A DNA stretch of 14,518 nt from a bacterium (GCA_028819945.1 JAPPKQ010000393.1:1-14518); one strand, 5' to 3'. Positions 5,522 through 14,316 are shown, numbered from the stretch's first letter. Made by a program: numbers and translations. Notes: generated from the sequence alone by a model not told the origin.

Positions 5522-7444
5522 ATGTTGCGAAGCTCTATCCGGCGCCGGGCGGGGATCCGGTTCCTCATCGCACTGCTCGCCGCGCCGCTCGCCCTCCTGG
5601 CTGCCGCCTCCTCCGGGGTCGCCTCCGACGACCCTCCCGAGGCCGAGACCACCACGACCGAGACTGCGACGGCCGGGCAGGCAAGCAGTGCGACCGAGGA
5701 TCCGGACTCACTCGTTGCCCGGCTCCGCCAGAACGCCGAGGAGTTCGGCTACACGGTCGGCGAACACGGTGGTCGCCTCACGATCGCGACCATCTCCGAA
5801 CCCCTCACCTTCAATCTGGCCGTCTCGAACGATGCCGGCTCCTCGAACGTGTTGGGATACCTCTTCGAGGGTCTCACCGAGACGTCCTGGTTGAGCGACG
5901 AGATCGAACCCTCCCTGGCGGAGTCCTGGGAGCGTTCCACCGACGGCCTCACGTGGACCTTCCACCTCCGCCGAGACGTCACCTGGCACGACGGCGAGCC
6001 GTTCACCGCCGACGACGTGGACTTCACCTTCAACCGGATCATCTACAACGATGCGATCCAGGCATCGGCCCGTCCCACCTTCGAGTTCCGCCACTTCACC
6101 GACGGCTCCTGGCGGACCGACCGGATGACCGTCACCGCCCTCGACGACCACACCGTGCAGATCGTCCTGCCCGTGCCCTTCGCGCCGTTCCTTCGCTCGC
6201 TCGGAACGGCGATCTACCCCGAGCACCTGCTCTCAAAGCACGTGGACGCGGGCAGCTTCGCCTCGGTCTGGGGCATCGACACTGACCCGACCGAGATCGT
6301 CGGCACGGGACCGTTCACGATCGCGGCCTACGAACCGGGCGAGCGGCTGGTGCTGAGCCGCAACCCGGACTACTGGATGACCGACGCCGCCGGCAACCGG
6401 CTGCCGTACCTGGACGAGATCGTCCACGTCATCGTGGAGGAACTCGACGCCGAACTCGCCGCCTTCCTGAGCGGCGGCTCCGATCTGCACGGCGTGCTCG
6501 GCGCGGAGTACACCGAACTCGAGCCGCTCCAGGAGCAACAGAACTTCACGATCCACCGCAGAGGGCCTGCATTCGGCACCACCTTCCTGGCCTTCAACAT
6601 GAATCCCGGCGGCGACGGCGACACCGGAGAGCCCTACCTGGACCCGGTCAAGCTGGAGTGGTTCGGCAACACAGCGTTCCGCCAGGCCGTGGCCCACAGC
6701 ATCGACAAGGACACCATCATCTCCGAGGTGCAGAACGGTCTGGGCTACCCGCAGTGGTCATCCATCAGCCCCGCGGCCGGCGCCTTCCACAACCCCGATG
6801 TGCGGCGCTACGAGTACGACCCGGCGCGGGCCGCCGAGATCCTCGACGAGCTGGACTGGACCGATCGCGACGGCGACGGCGTGCGCGAGGACACCGCGGG
6901 CAATCCCATCCGCTTCTCGCTCGTGACCAACACCGGCAACACCGTGCGCCAGCAGACGACCGAGTTGATCCAGCAGAACATGGAGGCCATCGGGTTGGGG
7001 GTGGACTACAGGGTGATCGAGTTCGGCGAGCTCGTCGACCAACTCAGCAGCTCCTACGACTGGGAGACGATGGTGATCGGCTTCACCGGCGGGCCGGATC
7101 CACACGGCGCCATCAATCTGTGGCACAGCAGCGCCGGCCTGCACCTCTGGCATCCGAACCAGGAATCGCCCGCCACGGACTGGGAGGCCGAGATCGACGC
7201 CCTGTTCGTCAGCGCCGGCCAGGAACTCGACCACGCTGCTCGTGTGGCCCAGTACCACCGTGTCCAGGAGATCGTGGCCGAGAACGTGCCGCTCGTCTAC
7301 ACGACGCTGCCCGAGCGCCTCACCGCGGTGCGCAACACCTTCGGCAACACCACGCCGACCCTGTTCGGGATCTGGGACACCCGCTACCTGTACCGCACCG
7401 ACCTACCCGAGGAAGCGCCCCCCATGGAGATGCCGACCGGCTAG
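5522..7444 (+). CDS. secreted family 5 extracellular solute-binding protein
   Basis: This is a periplasmic/extracellular binding protein of the dipeptide/oligopeptide (SBP_bac_5) family, which delivers ligands to ABC importers. The 640-residue product has a signal peptide: basic MLRSSIRRRAGIR, hydrophobic FLIALLAAPLALLAAA, and a likely cleavage after GVA (about residue 34). There is no lipobox cysteine. A Thr/Glu/Ala-rich linker (38-60) follows, then the binding domain from about 84. Family features include LGYLFEGLTET, EPSLAESWE and DGEPFTADDVDFTFNRI in the first lobe, and the FRQAVAHSID segment and the GLGVDYRVIEFGELVDQL region later. AAAGGA (5507-5512) is a plausible ribosome site. No permease or ATPase genes adjoin it, so it is an orphan here. 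Its stop shares CTAG with the stop of the convergent DUF3179 gene. The ligand cannot be deduced. Confidence 0.9.
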   Translation: MLRSSIRRRAGIRFLIALLAAPLALLAAASSGVASDDPPEAETTTTETATAGQASSATEDPDSLVARLRQNAEEFGYTVGEHGGRLTIATISEPLTFNLAVSNDAGSSNVLGYLFEGLTETSWLSDEIEPSLAESWERSTDGLTWTFHLRRDVTWHDGEPFTADDVDFTFNRIIYNDAIQASARPTFEFRHFTDGSWRTDRMTVTALDDHTVQIVLPVPFAPFLRSLGTAIYPEHLLSKHVDAGSFASVWGIDTDPTEIVGTGPFTIAAYEPGERLVLSRNPDYWMTDAAGNRLPYLDEIVHVIVEELDAELAAFLSGGSDLHGVLGAEYTELEPLQEQQNFTIHRRGPAFGTTFLAFNMNPGGDGDTGEPYLDPVKLEWFGNTAFRQAVAHSIDKDTIISEVQNGLGYPQWSSISPAAGAFHNPDVRRYEYDPARAAEILDELDWTDRDGDGVREDTAGNPIRFSLVTNTGNTVRQQTTELIQQNMEAIGLGVDYRVIEFGELVDQLSSSYDWETMVIGFTGGPDPHGAINLWHSSAGLHLWHPNQESPATDWEAEIDALFVSAGQELDHAARVAQYHRVQEIVAENVPLVYTTLPERLTAVRNTFGNTTPTLFGIWDTRYLYRTDLPEEAPPMEMPTG

Positions 7445-8724
7445 CCGAGCGGGGGGACGATGCTGCTGTCGGGCTCGAAGGTGCCCCAGGCGAACCAGAA
7501 GGTGTCCACGAACTCGCGGGGCTGCAGGCGGCTGCCGGCCAGCTCGCCGGCGGTGGCCTCGCCGAAGAGGTTCCAGGTCGAGTCGGTCTCGCTGTCCCGG
7601 AACCCGTCGTCGCTGCGGCTGAAGCTCAGCAGGCGCCCGTCCAGGGTCCGTTCGAAGACGCCGCTGGAGCCCACGTCGATGCCGTTGGCCAGTTCGGGGG
7701 CGTCGATCGCCGAACTGGCTCCGGGCAGGTTCCAGACGACGAGGGGCACCCCGGCGAGTTCCACTTCCACCACGCCGCTGCCGGTGAGGTGGGCGTGCCG
7801 CACGGCGACAGCGTCGCCCCCGCCGCGGATCCCGACCACCCGTTCCTTGGCGGGCAGGCGCTCGTCGATGTCGGTGGACTGGAAGGCGGGGGTCAGCAAC
7901 CGTTCGCTGGTCTCGTAGCCGACGTAGGGGTTGCGGCCGTAGTTCCGGTGGTAGCCGGTCTCCTGCGTGAGCACCATGCCGTCGGGATGCTCATCACGCC
8001 ATGCGGCCCAGGAAACGATGGCCATCGGCCAGAAGTCCAGCTGGGTGCCGATCAGCTCTCCGATCACGGCGAGGCCGTCGAAGTGGGTCCACAGCGACTG
8101 CGTCTGGCGGTCGTACATGACCAGCGAGGACTGGTAGAGCATCCCGGAGGTGCCGAAGTCCAGCACCCGCCCGGCGGCGTTGCGGTCATAGGCCACCGAG
8201 GAGTTGCACAGCGGGCAGTACGAGATGGTGACCGGCACGCCGCCCACCGTGTCGTTCACGAGCTCGTGCCAGGTCATGATCTGCAGCGGGTAGGCGCGGG
8301 AGTCGCCGTCGATCTCGAGGGCCAGCACGGCCTCGCTGTCGGCCAGGAAGTCGATCTCGGCGGTCGGCGCGAGCACCGGCTCGTCGAGGGCGGGGATGCC
8401 GTCGGGCGGCGGTCCGCCGGAGCGGATCTGGTCGGGCGGGATCAGTGCGGCGAATCCGGGCCAGAAGCGGTCCGCCAGCGCCGAGGGGACCGCCTCCCGT
8501 CCGCTGCTGTCCGGAAGCGGCGCCCGACCGGGAAGCACCTCGCCGTCGGCGTTCGGCGGCGGCTCGTCGGTCTCCGGCGCCTCGGGAACGAACCGCGTGG
8601 TCGTGGTGGGGTCGGGGGCGGCGTCCTCGCTCCCGCCGCACGCCCCGGCGAGGATTGCAAGAGCCCCAAGGAGGACGAGAACCCGGAGTAGAGAGTCGCT
8701 GCGGCGGTTCGTACCGCTCCTCAT
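7441..8724 (-). CDS. DUF3179-family lipoprotein
   Basis: The 427-residue product starts [10 protein letters not shown], followed by a hydrophobic stretch (about 12-26) and the lipobox-like ILAGAC with Cys29. It is thus predicted to be a lipid-anchored surface protein. A disordered Pro/Thr/Glu-rich linker (30-75) precedes the domain. The domain carries the DUF3179 hallmarks TWHELVND (151-158) and ISYCPLCNSSVAYDR with Cys170 and Cys173, plus SLWTHFDG and a late FAWGTFEP. DUF3179 function is not established; the CxxC-like pair suggests metal or thiol chemistry, which is speculation. The frame is open back to 9450, but that part is an out-of-frame shadow of trpA. ATG 8724 overlaps the trpA stop as ATGA, so the gene is translationally coupled to the trp operon. 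Confidence 0.9.
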   Translation of the reverse strand: MRSGTNRRSDSLLRVLVLLGALAILAGACGGSEDAAPDPTTTTRFVPEAPETDEPPPNADGEVLPGRAPLPDSSGREAVPSALADRFWPGFAALIPPDQIRSGGPPPDGIPALDEPVLAPTAEIDFLADSEAVLALEIDGDSRAYPLQIMTWHELVNDTVGGVPVTISYCPLCNSSVAYDRNAAGRVLDFGTSGMLYQSSLVMYDRQTQSLWTHFDGLAVIGELIGTQLDFWPMAIVSWAAWRDEHPDGMVLTQETGYHRNYGRNPYVGYETSERLLTPAFQSTDIDERLPAKERVVGIRGGGDAVAVRHAHLTGSGVVEVELAGVPLVVWNLPGASSAIDAPELANGIDVGSSGVFERTLDGRLLSFSRSDDGFRDSETDSTWNLFGEATAGELAGSRLQPREFVDTFWFAWGTFEPDSSIVPPLG

Positions 8725-9515
8725 GGCCCGGCCCCGTCCAGGGCGCGGCGCAGGCCGGCCACGAACGACCCCACGCCCTCGGGTCCCTGCCCCTCCAGCA
8801 GGCGCCGCACGATCGCTGAGCCGACGACCACGCCGTCGGCGACCGTGGTCGCCTCGGCGGCCTGGGCGGGCGTCGAGACGCCCACTCCGACCAGCACCGG
8901 CAGGTCGGTGATCTCCTTCAGCCTGCCGGCGATCACCACCGCGCTGGCGGCCAGGGTGGCGCGCTCGCCGGTCACGCCGAGCAGGCCGACGGCATACACG
9001 AAGCCCCGGGCACGCGCGCACACGGCCGCCAGGCGCTCCGCCGAGGCCGTCGGAGCCGCCAGGAGCACGGTCTCGACCCCGGCGTCGTCGGCGGCGACGG
9101 TCCAGGGCCCGCTCTCCTCCAGCGGCAGGTCGGCCAGGATCGCGCCGGACACCCCGGCCTCCGCCAGCGATCGGGCGAAGCGTCTGTGGCCCATGTGGTG
9201 GGCGATGTTGTAGTAGGTCATCACCACCAGCGGCACGCCGACGTCCAGCTCGGCGGCGGCGGCCACGATGCCGCCCGGCGTCGCCCCCGCGGCGAGCGCA
9301 CGGTCGCCGGCGGCCTGGATGGTCGGGCCGTCCATGACCGGGTCGGAGAACGGGATGCCGATCTCCACGGTGTCGGCGCCGGCCGCGGCCGCCGCCTCGA
9401 CGGCGGCCTCCCAGCCCTCCAGCCCGCCCGTGATGTAGGGCACGAGACACTTGCGACCCCGGTCGCGGGCCGCGCGCAGCGAGGCCTCCAGGCGGCCGGG
9501 CCGCGACCCGCTCAC
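8721..9515 (-). CDS. trpA: tryptophan synthase alpha chain
   Basis: TrpA cleaves indole-3-glycerol phosphate and passes indole to TrpB. The 264-residue TIM-barrel protein starts at GTG 9515 ([20 protein letters not shown]), which overlaps the trpB stop as GTGA. The catalytic region [17 protein letters not shown] gives Glu51 and Asp62, the equivalents of Salmonella Glu49 and Asp60. The loop-6 region reads [12 protein letters not shown], with the catalytic-loop Thr kept (Thr182) but the usual Ser-Arg or Ser-Thr before it replaced by Gly-Leu. [11 protein letters not shown] and the phosphate-binding [10 protein letters not shown] are present. Length is normal (about 260-268). The stop overlaps the DUF3179 start. 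Confidence 0.97.
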   Translation of the reverse strand: MSGSRPGRLEASLRAARDRGRKCLVPYITGGLEGWEAAVEAAAAAGADTVEIGIPFSDPVMDGPTIQAAGDRALAAGATPGGIVAAAAELDVGVPLVVMTYYNIAHHMGHRRFARSLAEAGVSGAILADLPLEESGPWTVAADDAGVETVLLAAPTASAERLAAVCARARGFVYAVGLLGVTGERATLAASAVVIAGRLKEITDLPVLVGVGVSTPAQAAEATTVADGVVVGSAIVRRLLEGQGPEGVGSFVAGLRRALDGAGP

Positions 9516-10666
9516 CCTTGCAGCCCCATGACCAGGTCGACGTCCTTGTCGCCCCTCCCCGACAGGTTCAACAGGACCGTGCGCCCCGCCAGCGCCTGCC
9601 GCTCGCGGCTGATCCAGGCCAGCCCGTGGGCCGGCTCGAGGGCCGGGATGATGCCTTCGGTGCGCGACAGCAGCTCGAACGCTTCCAGCACCTCGCCGTC
9701 GGTCACGTTCTCGTAGCGGGCCCGGCCGGTGCGGGCCAGGTGGGCGTGCTCGGGCCCGACGCCGGGATAGTCGAGGCCCGCGGAGATCGACTCCGCCTCC
9801 AGCACCTGGCCGAACTCGTCCTGCATGAGGTACGACAGCGAACCGTGCACCACGCCGGGCGTGCCGCGCCCCACCGCCGCTCCCCCGGCGGGCTCCACGC
9901 CCACCAGTTCGGCGTCGCCGTCGGCGAAGCCGCTGAAGATCCCGGCCGCATTCGAGCCGCCACCCACGCAGGCGACCACCACGTCGGGATCGCCGCCCAC
10001 CAGCTCGGCACACTGCCGGCGCGCCTCGCTGCCGATGACGCGGTGGAACTCGCGCACCATCCACGGGTACGGATGCGGACCCATCACCGAACCGAGGCAG
10101 TAGTGGGTCCGCTCGACGGTGGCCACCCAGTCGCGCAGCGCCTCGTTGATCGCGTCCTTGAGGGTGCGGCTGCCGGTGGCGACGGCGTGCACCTCGGCGC
10201 CGAGCAGGCGCATGCGGAACACGTTCAGCTCCTGGCGGCTCACATCCACCTCGCCCATGTACACCGTGCACTCCATGCCCAGCAGCGCCGCGGCGGTGGC
10301 CGTGGCGACCCCGTGCTGGCCGGCGCCCGTCTCGGCCACGAGCCGGGTCTTGCCCATGCGCTCGGCCAGCAACGCCTGCCCCAGCACGTTGTTGATCTTG
10401 TGGGAGCCGGTGTGGTTGAGGTCCTCGCGCTTGAGCAGGAGGCGCAGCCCCAGCTCGGCGGAGAGGCGGGGGCATTCGGTCAGCGGGGACGGCCGGCCGG
10501 CGTAGTCGCGCAGCAGGTCGTCGAGTCGCCGCCGGAAGGCCTCATCGGCCCAGGCGGCGCGGAACGCCCCGTCGAGCTCCTGGCAGGCCGGCACCAGGGT
10601 CTCGGGGACGTAGCAGCCGCCGAAGTCGCCGAAACGCCCTTCCGGGGTCGGCTCGCTCATGCTCAC
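9512..10666 (-). CDS. trpB: tryptophan synthase beta chain
   Basis: TrpB joins indole and serine to make tryptophan using pyridoxal phosphate. The product has 384 residues from GTG 10666 or 382 from ATG 10660. It contains [15 protein letters not shown] near the N-terminus, [15 protein letters not shown] with the PLP lysine (Lys88 counted from the ATG), [20 protein letters not shown] with the catalytic Glu, the phosphate-binding GGGSNAAG, and a C-terminal [10 protein letters not shown]. This is the canonical TrpB1 type, not TrpB2. GTG 10666 is preferred because AGAGGTG lies five bases upstream. A 34-base gap separates it from trpF, and its stop overlaps trpA. Confidence 0.97.
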   Translation of the reverse strand: MSMSEPTPEGRFGDFGGCYVPETLVPACQELDGAFRAAWADEAFRRRLDDLLRDYAGRPSPLTECPRLSAELGLRLLLKREDLNHTGSHKINNVLGQALLAERMGKTRLVAETGAGQHGVATATAAALLGMECTVYMGEVDVSRQELNVFRMRLLGAEVHAVATGSRTLKDAINEALRDWVATVERTHYCLGSVMGPHPYPWMVREFHRVIGSEARRQCAELVGGDPDVVVACVGGGSNAAGIFSGFADGDAELVGVEPAGGAAVGRGTPGVVHGSLSYLMQDEFGQVLEAESISAGLDYPGVGPEHAHLARTGRARYENVTDGEVLEAFELLSRTEGIIPALEPAHGLAWISRERQALAGRTVLLNLSGRGDKDVDLVMGLQG

Positions 10667-10671
10667 CGCAA

Positions 10672-10678
10672 CACCTCT
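10672..10678 (-). promoter_or_regulatory. ribosome binding site of trpB
   Basis: AGAGGTG on the - strand ends five bases before GTG 10666 and eleven before ATG 10660. The spacing favours the GTG as start. Confidence 0.5.
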
Positions 10679-10700
10679 GTCCCTTCGCCCGCGCCGGCAG

Positions 10701-11363
10701 TCAGAACTCGGCCTGCCAGTCGTAGAGCGCGCCGCTGGGCGGCTCCGGTGCCGGCAGTTCAGCGGCGGCCTGACGCGCTGCGTTGATGAACTCCCGCACC
10801 AGGCGCGGATCCTTCCGGCCCGGCGCCGACTCCACCCCTGTGGACACGTCAACACCCCAGGGGCGTGTCTTGCTGATCGCCGCAGCCACGTTCCCCGGCG
10901 TGAGTCCCCCTGCCACGATCACCGGGAGCGACCCTGCCGCGCGTTCCGCCAGAGCCCAGTCGAAGACCCTTCCCGAGCCGGGCTGATCGGCGTCGACGAG
11001 GATGATGTCGGCCCCGTAGGAGCGGGCCTGCTCCAGTTCCTCCGAACCGGCGCGGAAGGCCCTTATCACCCTCGGCACCTGCTGGCGCACCCGCTTGGTC
11101 TCCTCCGGAGACTCCCGCCCGTGCAACTGCACAGCTCGAAGGCGCGCCTGGTTGGCGATGCGCACCACGTTGCGCGGATCCTCGTTGCGGAAGACGCCCA
11201 CGGTGAGGATCTCGGGCGGCAGCCGCCGGGCGATGTCCCGGGCCAGCGACGGCGATATCCGCCGCGGCGACGGGGCGAACAGGAAACCCACCGCGTCGGC
11301 CCCCATGGCCACGGCCAGGAGCCCGTCCTCCTCGCTGGTGATGCCGCAGATCTTGACGAACAC
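10701..11363 (-). CDS. trpF: phosphoribosylanthranilate isomerase
   Basis: TrpF converts phosphoribosylanthranilate to the carboxyphenylamino-deoxyribulose phosphate in tryptophan synthesis. The 220-residue single-domain barrel starts at GTG ([14 protein letters not shown]), with catalytic Cys6 and Lys4. It has [32 protein letters not shown], the general-acid Asp124 in [25 protein letters not shown] and [10 protein letters not shown]. It is not fused to TrpC as in enteric bacteria. Length fits the family, with a short proline-containing tail (203-220). It lies between ygfZ (98-base gap) and trpB (34-base gap) on the same strand. Confidence 0.96.
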   Translation of the reverse strand: MFVKICGITSEEDGLLAVAMGADAVGFLFAPSPRRISPSLARDIARRLPPEILTVGVFRNEDPRNVVRIANQARLRAVQLHGRESPEETKRVRQQVPRVIRAFRAGSEELEQARSYGADIILVDADQPGSGRVFDWALAERAAGSLPVIVAGGLTPGNVAAAISKTRPWGVDVSTGVESAPGRKDPRLVREFINAARQAAAELPAPEPPSGALYDWQAEF

Positions 11364-11461
11364 GCCGCGACCCTACCGGCCGGCAGGCACCGGTTCGACG
11401 ACCACCTGCGGTGACACGGCACGCGCGCCGTCCTGCCGCGCGCCGCGGTCCCCGGCACCGT

Positions 11462-12394
11462 TCACGGCACCAGCGGCAGTGCCCTGATCTCGCACGACCG
11501 GCCGTCGCCGTCGAGGCGCGCCGGCGCGGGCGGCTCGACGCGGCGGTGCACGTAGGCCAGGGCGACTGCGGCCTCGAAGGTGGGTGAGAAGGCGCTGCTG
11601 GTGATGCGCCCGATGTTCGCACCGCCGGCGTCGCTGATCGTGACTCCCGTCGGCGGCACGTCCGTGCCCTCGAGGACCACGCCGCGCAACCGCCGCGGCA
11701 CATTGCCGCCGCGGCTGTCGATCCGGGCGACCAGTTCCTGGCCCACGTAGCAGCCCTTGGTGAAGCTCACCGTCTCGGCCACGATCCCCGCCTCGGCGGG
11801 GATCAGCCCGTCGGTCAGCTCCTTGCCCGCTTCGGGGACCCCGGCCTCGATGCGCACCGCCTCGAGCGCGGCCGGGTCGCAGGGCCTCACACCGTCCGGT
11901 GACGCCACCTGCCCGGCCACGAGATCCCAGCCGCCGATGCTCCCCCAACGCACCCCGGCCACCACGACGGCGGCCTCGTCGCCGCCGGTCGACTCGCCCG
12001 CGGATCCCGCGGCCGCCGGTGGCGGCGCGGCGGCACCCCGCACCGACAGCATCGCGAGACGGCGCACCTCCAAGTCGACCGCCACGCGCAGCTTGAACCG
12101 CTCCAGGCGAGATCTGGCCCCCTCCCCCAGCCCGGGAGCCAGGTCGCAGAGGAACCGCCCCTCCTCGGCGCGGGTGACCCGCAACCGGCAGAGCAGCTTC
12201 CCGTCGGGATGCAGCAGCAGCGACGAGGTCACCTCGCCGGGCGCCAGGTCGTCCACGTCCTGGCTGAGCTGGCCCTGCAGGAAGCCGGCTGCGTCGGGCC
12301 CGGTGAGCACCAGCAGGTCGCGAGCCGCGACGACCCCGCCGGCGCCGTGGCACAGTTCCCGGTAGTCGGCCCGGTAGGACTCCGAGACGGTCAC
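11462..12394 (-). CDS. ygfZ: YgfZ/GcvT-type folate-binding protein
   Basis: YgfZ proteins bind tetrahydrofolate and help maintain certain iron-sulfur enzymes. The 310-residue protein starts at GTG 12394, overlapping the trpE stop as GTGA. An upstream extension to 12481 lies inside trpE and is left out. The signature KGCYVGQE occurs at 213-220 with Cys215. The N-terminal GcvT-like half includes LTGPDAAGFLQGQLSQDV (30-47) and LLHPDGKLLCRLRV. A low-complexity stretch rich in Ala, Pro, Gly and Ser (121-142) separates the halves. The C-terminal part has RLRGVVLEG and ITSSAFSPTFEAAVALAYVHR, as in aminomethyltransferase-like domains. GcvT itself is unlikely, given the length and the KGCYxGQE motif. 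Its place inside a trp cluster is unexplained. Confidence 0.92.
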   Translation of the reverse strand: MTVSESYRADYRELCHGAGGVVAARDLLVLTGPDAAGFLQGQLSQDVDDLAPGEVTSSLLLHPDGKLLCRLRVTRAEEGRFLCDLAPGLGEGARSRLERFKLRVAVDLEVRRLAMLSVRGAAAPPPAAAGSAGESTGGDEAAVVVAGVRWGSIGGWDLVAGQVASPDGVRPCDPAALEAVRIEAGVPEAGKELTDGLIPAEAGIVAETVSFTKGCYVGQELVARIDSRGGNVPRRLRGVVLEGTDVPPTGVTISDAGGANIGRITSSAFSPTFEAAVALAYVHRRVEPPAPARLDGDGRSCEIRALPLVP

Positions 12395-13914
12395 GACTGC
12401 CCCGTCGGTGCCTCGGCGCTGCGTGTCATGAGGCGCGCCGCATGGACGGCGGCCAGCAGCGCCCGCGCCTTGGCCCGGCACTCGCGCTCCTCCTCCTCCG
12501 GCACGCTGTCGGCCACGATCCCGGCGCCCGCCTGCAGGTGGGCGCGCCCGTCGCGCACGGCAACGGTGCGGATGGTGATGGCCGTGTCCAGGTTGCCGGA
12601 GAAGTCGAGGTAGCCCACCACGCCGGCGTAGGGGCCGCGCCGGGTCGGCTCGAGGTCGTCGATGATCTCCATGGCGCGGACCTTGGGAGCGCCCGAGACC
12701 GTGCCGGCGGGAAGCGTGGCGCGCAGCACGTCGACGGGGCTGTGGCCGTCGGCCAACTCGCCGGAGACCTGCGAGGTGAGGTGCATCACGTGGCTGTAGT
12801 ACTCGAGGGTCATCAACTCGTCGGTGCCCAGCGTGCCGGGCTGCACCACCCGGCCCACGTCGTTGCGGGCCAGGTCCAGCAGCATGAGGTGCTCCGCCAG
12901 CTCCTTGGGGTGCTCGGCGAGCTCGCCGGCGAGGCGCCGGTCCTCGCGCTCATCGGCACCGCGGGGCCGGGTGCCGGCGATGGGTCGGGAGGTCACCCGC
13001 CCGTCGCGCAGTTGCACCATCGGCTCCGGCGAGCTGCCCACGAGCGTCACCTCCGGATGGCGCAGGAAGTACATGTAGGGACTGGGGTTGATCTGCCGCA
13101 GTGCCCGGTAGAGCTGGAACGGGTCGGCCTCGAGGTCGAAGTCGAAGCGTTCGGAGAGCACCACCTGGAAGATGTCGCCCTCCAGGATGTGCTCCTTGGC
13201 GGCGCGCACCGCGTCGCAGTAGGCCTCGGGGGTGATGCCGGCGGACACCTCGGGGAGCGGATCCCCGTCGCCGGGCGGCTCCAGCAGGGGTTCGGGCTGG
13301 GGCCGTGCACCGGCGCGGGCCAGCTCCTCGAGCGACTCCAGCGCCTCCTCGTAGGCGTCGTCCAGCACCTGCTCGGTGGGTTCGGGCGGCAGGATCACGT
13401 TGTGGATGAGGAGCACGCGCTGGCGCCAGTGGTCGAAGGCCACGAACCGGCCGATCACGTCCAGCACCGCATCCGGCATCCCGACGTCGTCGGCGGGTGG
13501 GTTCGGCAGCCGCTCCACCTCCCGCACCACGTCGTAGCCGAGATAGCCGACGACCCCGGAGTGCAGCGGCGGCAGCCCTTCGATGGCCGGCGAACGGAAG
13601 CGTTCGAGGATCACGTCGAGCGCCGCCAGCACCCCCTCGTCGTCCGGGAGCGGTCCCAGGTCGTCGCCGCTGATGGTCAGCCGGCGGCCCCTGGCGACGA
13701 TGCGGGCTCGGGGGCGGCAGCCCATGAACGAGAAGCGGCTCCAGCGGTTGTGGCGCTCGGTGGACTCCAGCAGGAACCCGGGCTCGTCGCCGACGATGCG
13801 TGAGAACGCGGCCACAGGCGTGATCAGGTCGGCGAGCAGCTCGCGCCAGACCGGCACGACCCGGTGGTGTGCCGCCAGGCGGCCGAACTCCTGCCTGGTG
13901 GGCCGGGCGCTCAC
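12391..13914 (-). CDS. trpE: anthranilate synthase component I
   Basis: TrpE makes anthranilate from chorismate using ammonia supplied by the TrpG glutaminase. The 507-residue product starts at GTG (MSARPTRQEFGRLAAHH). The N-terminal domain has the tryptophan-feedback motif LLES (48-51), and NPSPYMYFL (276-284) completes the regulatory site. The chorismate-binding domain (about 225-490) has IAGTRPRG, LDLARNDVGRV, GTVSGAPKVRAMEIIDDLEP (404-423) and AGAGIVADSVPEEE. Feedback inhibition by tryptophan is therefore expected. No TrpG domain is fused and no trpG lies in the window. The start is six bases after the hisI stop; its GAGGGG is only two bases from the GTG, so initiation probably depends on coupling to hisI. 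Aminodeoxychorismate synthase (PabB) is a weaker alternative given LLES and the trp context. Confidence 0.96.
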   Translation of the reverse strand: MSARPTRQEFGRLAAHHRVVPVWRELLADLITPVAAFSRIVGDEPGFLLESTERHNRWSRFSFMGCRPRARIVARGRRLTISGDDLGPLPDDEGVLAALDVILERFRSPAIEGLPPLHSGVVGYLGYDVVREVERLPNPPADDVGMPDAVLDVIGRFVAFDHWRQRVLLIHNVILPPEPTEQVLDDAYEEALESLEELARAGARPQPEPLLEPPGDGDPLPEVSAGITPEAYCDAVRAAKEHILEGDIFQVVLSERFDFDLEADPFQLYRALRQINPSPYMYFLRHPEVTLVGSSPEPMVQLRDGRVTSRPIAGTRPRGADEREDRRLAGELAEHPKELAEHLMLLDLARNDVGRVVQPGTLGTDELMTLEYYSHVMHLTSQVSGELADGHSPVDVLRATLPAGTVSGAPKVRAMEIIDDLEPTRRGPYAGVVGYLDFSGNLDTAITIRTVAVRDGRAHLQAGAGIVADSVPEEEERECRAKARALLAAVHAARLMTRSAEAPTGQS

Positions 13915-13920
13915 GGCCCC

Positions 13921-14286
13921 TCAGCCGGCGAAGGAGGTGAAGAAGCAGGAGCGCTCGCCGGTATGGCAGGCGCCGCGGCCCTCCTGGACGACCTTGAACA
14001 GCAGCGTGTCCCCGTCACAGTCGTAGGAGGCTTCGCGCACGAACTGCCGGTCGCCGGAGGTCTCGCCCTTGCACCAGTACTCCTGGCGGGATCTGCTCCA
14101 GAACCAGGTCCTGCCCGTCGCCAGCGTGCGCCGGAGCGCTTCGGCGTCCATCCAGGCCAGCATCAGCACCGCGCCCGACTCGACGTCCTGGACGATGGCC
14201 GGCACCAGACCGTCGTCGTTGTAGGTCATCGCCTCGAGGGCGCCCGCCGCGGGCGTGATGGGGGTGGCGACGGTCATCGCGTTCAT
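13921..14286 (-). CDS. hisI: phosphoribosyl-AMP cyclohydrolase
   Basis: HisI opens the adenine ring of phosphoribosyl-AMP in histidine biosynthesis. The 121-residue enzyme has the metal-binding YDCDGD (Asp89, Cys90, Asp91, Asp93) and [12 protein letters not shown] (Cys107, Cys114), plus [20 protein letters not shown] and WCKGETSG. No HisE domain is fused. ATG 14286 gives [13 protein letters not shown] 14277 three codons on is equally plausible, and neither has a clear Shine-Dalgarno sequence. A strong hairpin ends six bases upstream of the first ATG. It directly precedes trpE, a common actinobacterial adjacency of histidine and tryptophan genes. Confidence 0.96.
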   Translation of the reverse strand: MNAMTVATPITPAAGALEAMTYNDDGLVPAIVQDVESGAVLMLAWMDAEALRRTLATGRTWFWSRSRQEYWCKGETSGDRQFVREASYDCDGDTLLFKVVQEGRGACHTGERSCFFTSFAG

Positions 14287-14292
14287 GCTAGA

Positions 14293-14316
14293 GGCGCGGC
14301 GCGCGCACGCCGCGCC
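14293..14316 (-). terminator. strong GC hairpin between groES-like gene and hisI
   Basis: The perfect 9-base stem GGCGCGGCG / CGCCGCGCC encloses a 6-base loop. It could end transcription of the GroES-like gene, but no T-run follows on the - strand (TCTAGC then the hisI ATG). It may instead be a translational or processing structure for hisI. On sequence alone it is a stem-loop of uncertain role. Confidence 0.45.

Noticed and set aside
6658..8691. Long + strand open frame of 677 codons crossing the end of the solute-binding gene
   Set aside because: It is out of frame with that gene and antisense to the DUF3179 gene. Its product is Arg/Gly/Val-rich low-complexity with no family motif, as expected of a GC-rich shadow frame.
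9518..10786. 422-codon open frame on the + strand
   Set aside because: It is antisense to trpB, which has full catalytic motifs. The composition is typical of antisense frames in GC-rich DNA.
11364..11461. Possible small gene or extended ygfZ tail between ygfZ and trpF
   Set aside because: YgfZ ends normally at TGA 11462-11464. The 98 bases beyond hold no start with a ribosome site and no tail repeat like those at fabF and the GroES-like gene.
12442..13803. 453-codon open frame on the + strand
   Set aside because: It is antisense to trpE, which is complete and well conserved. The product resembles no known protein.
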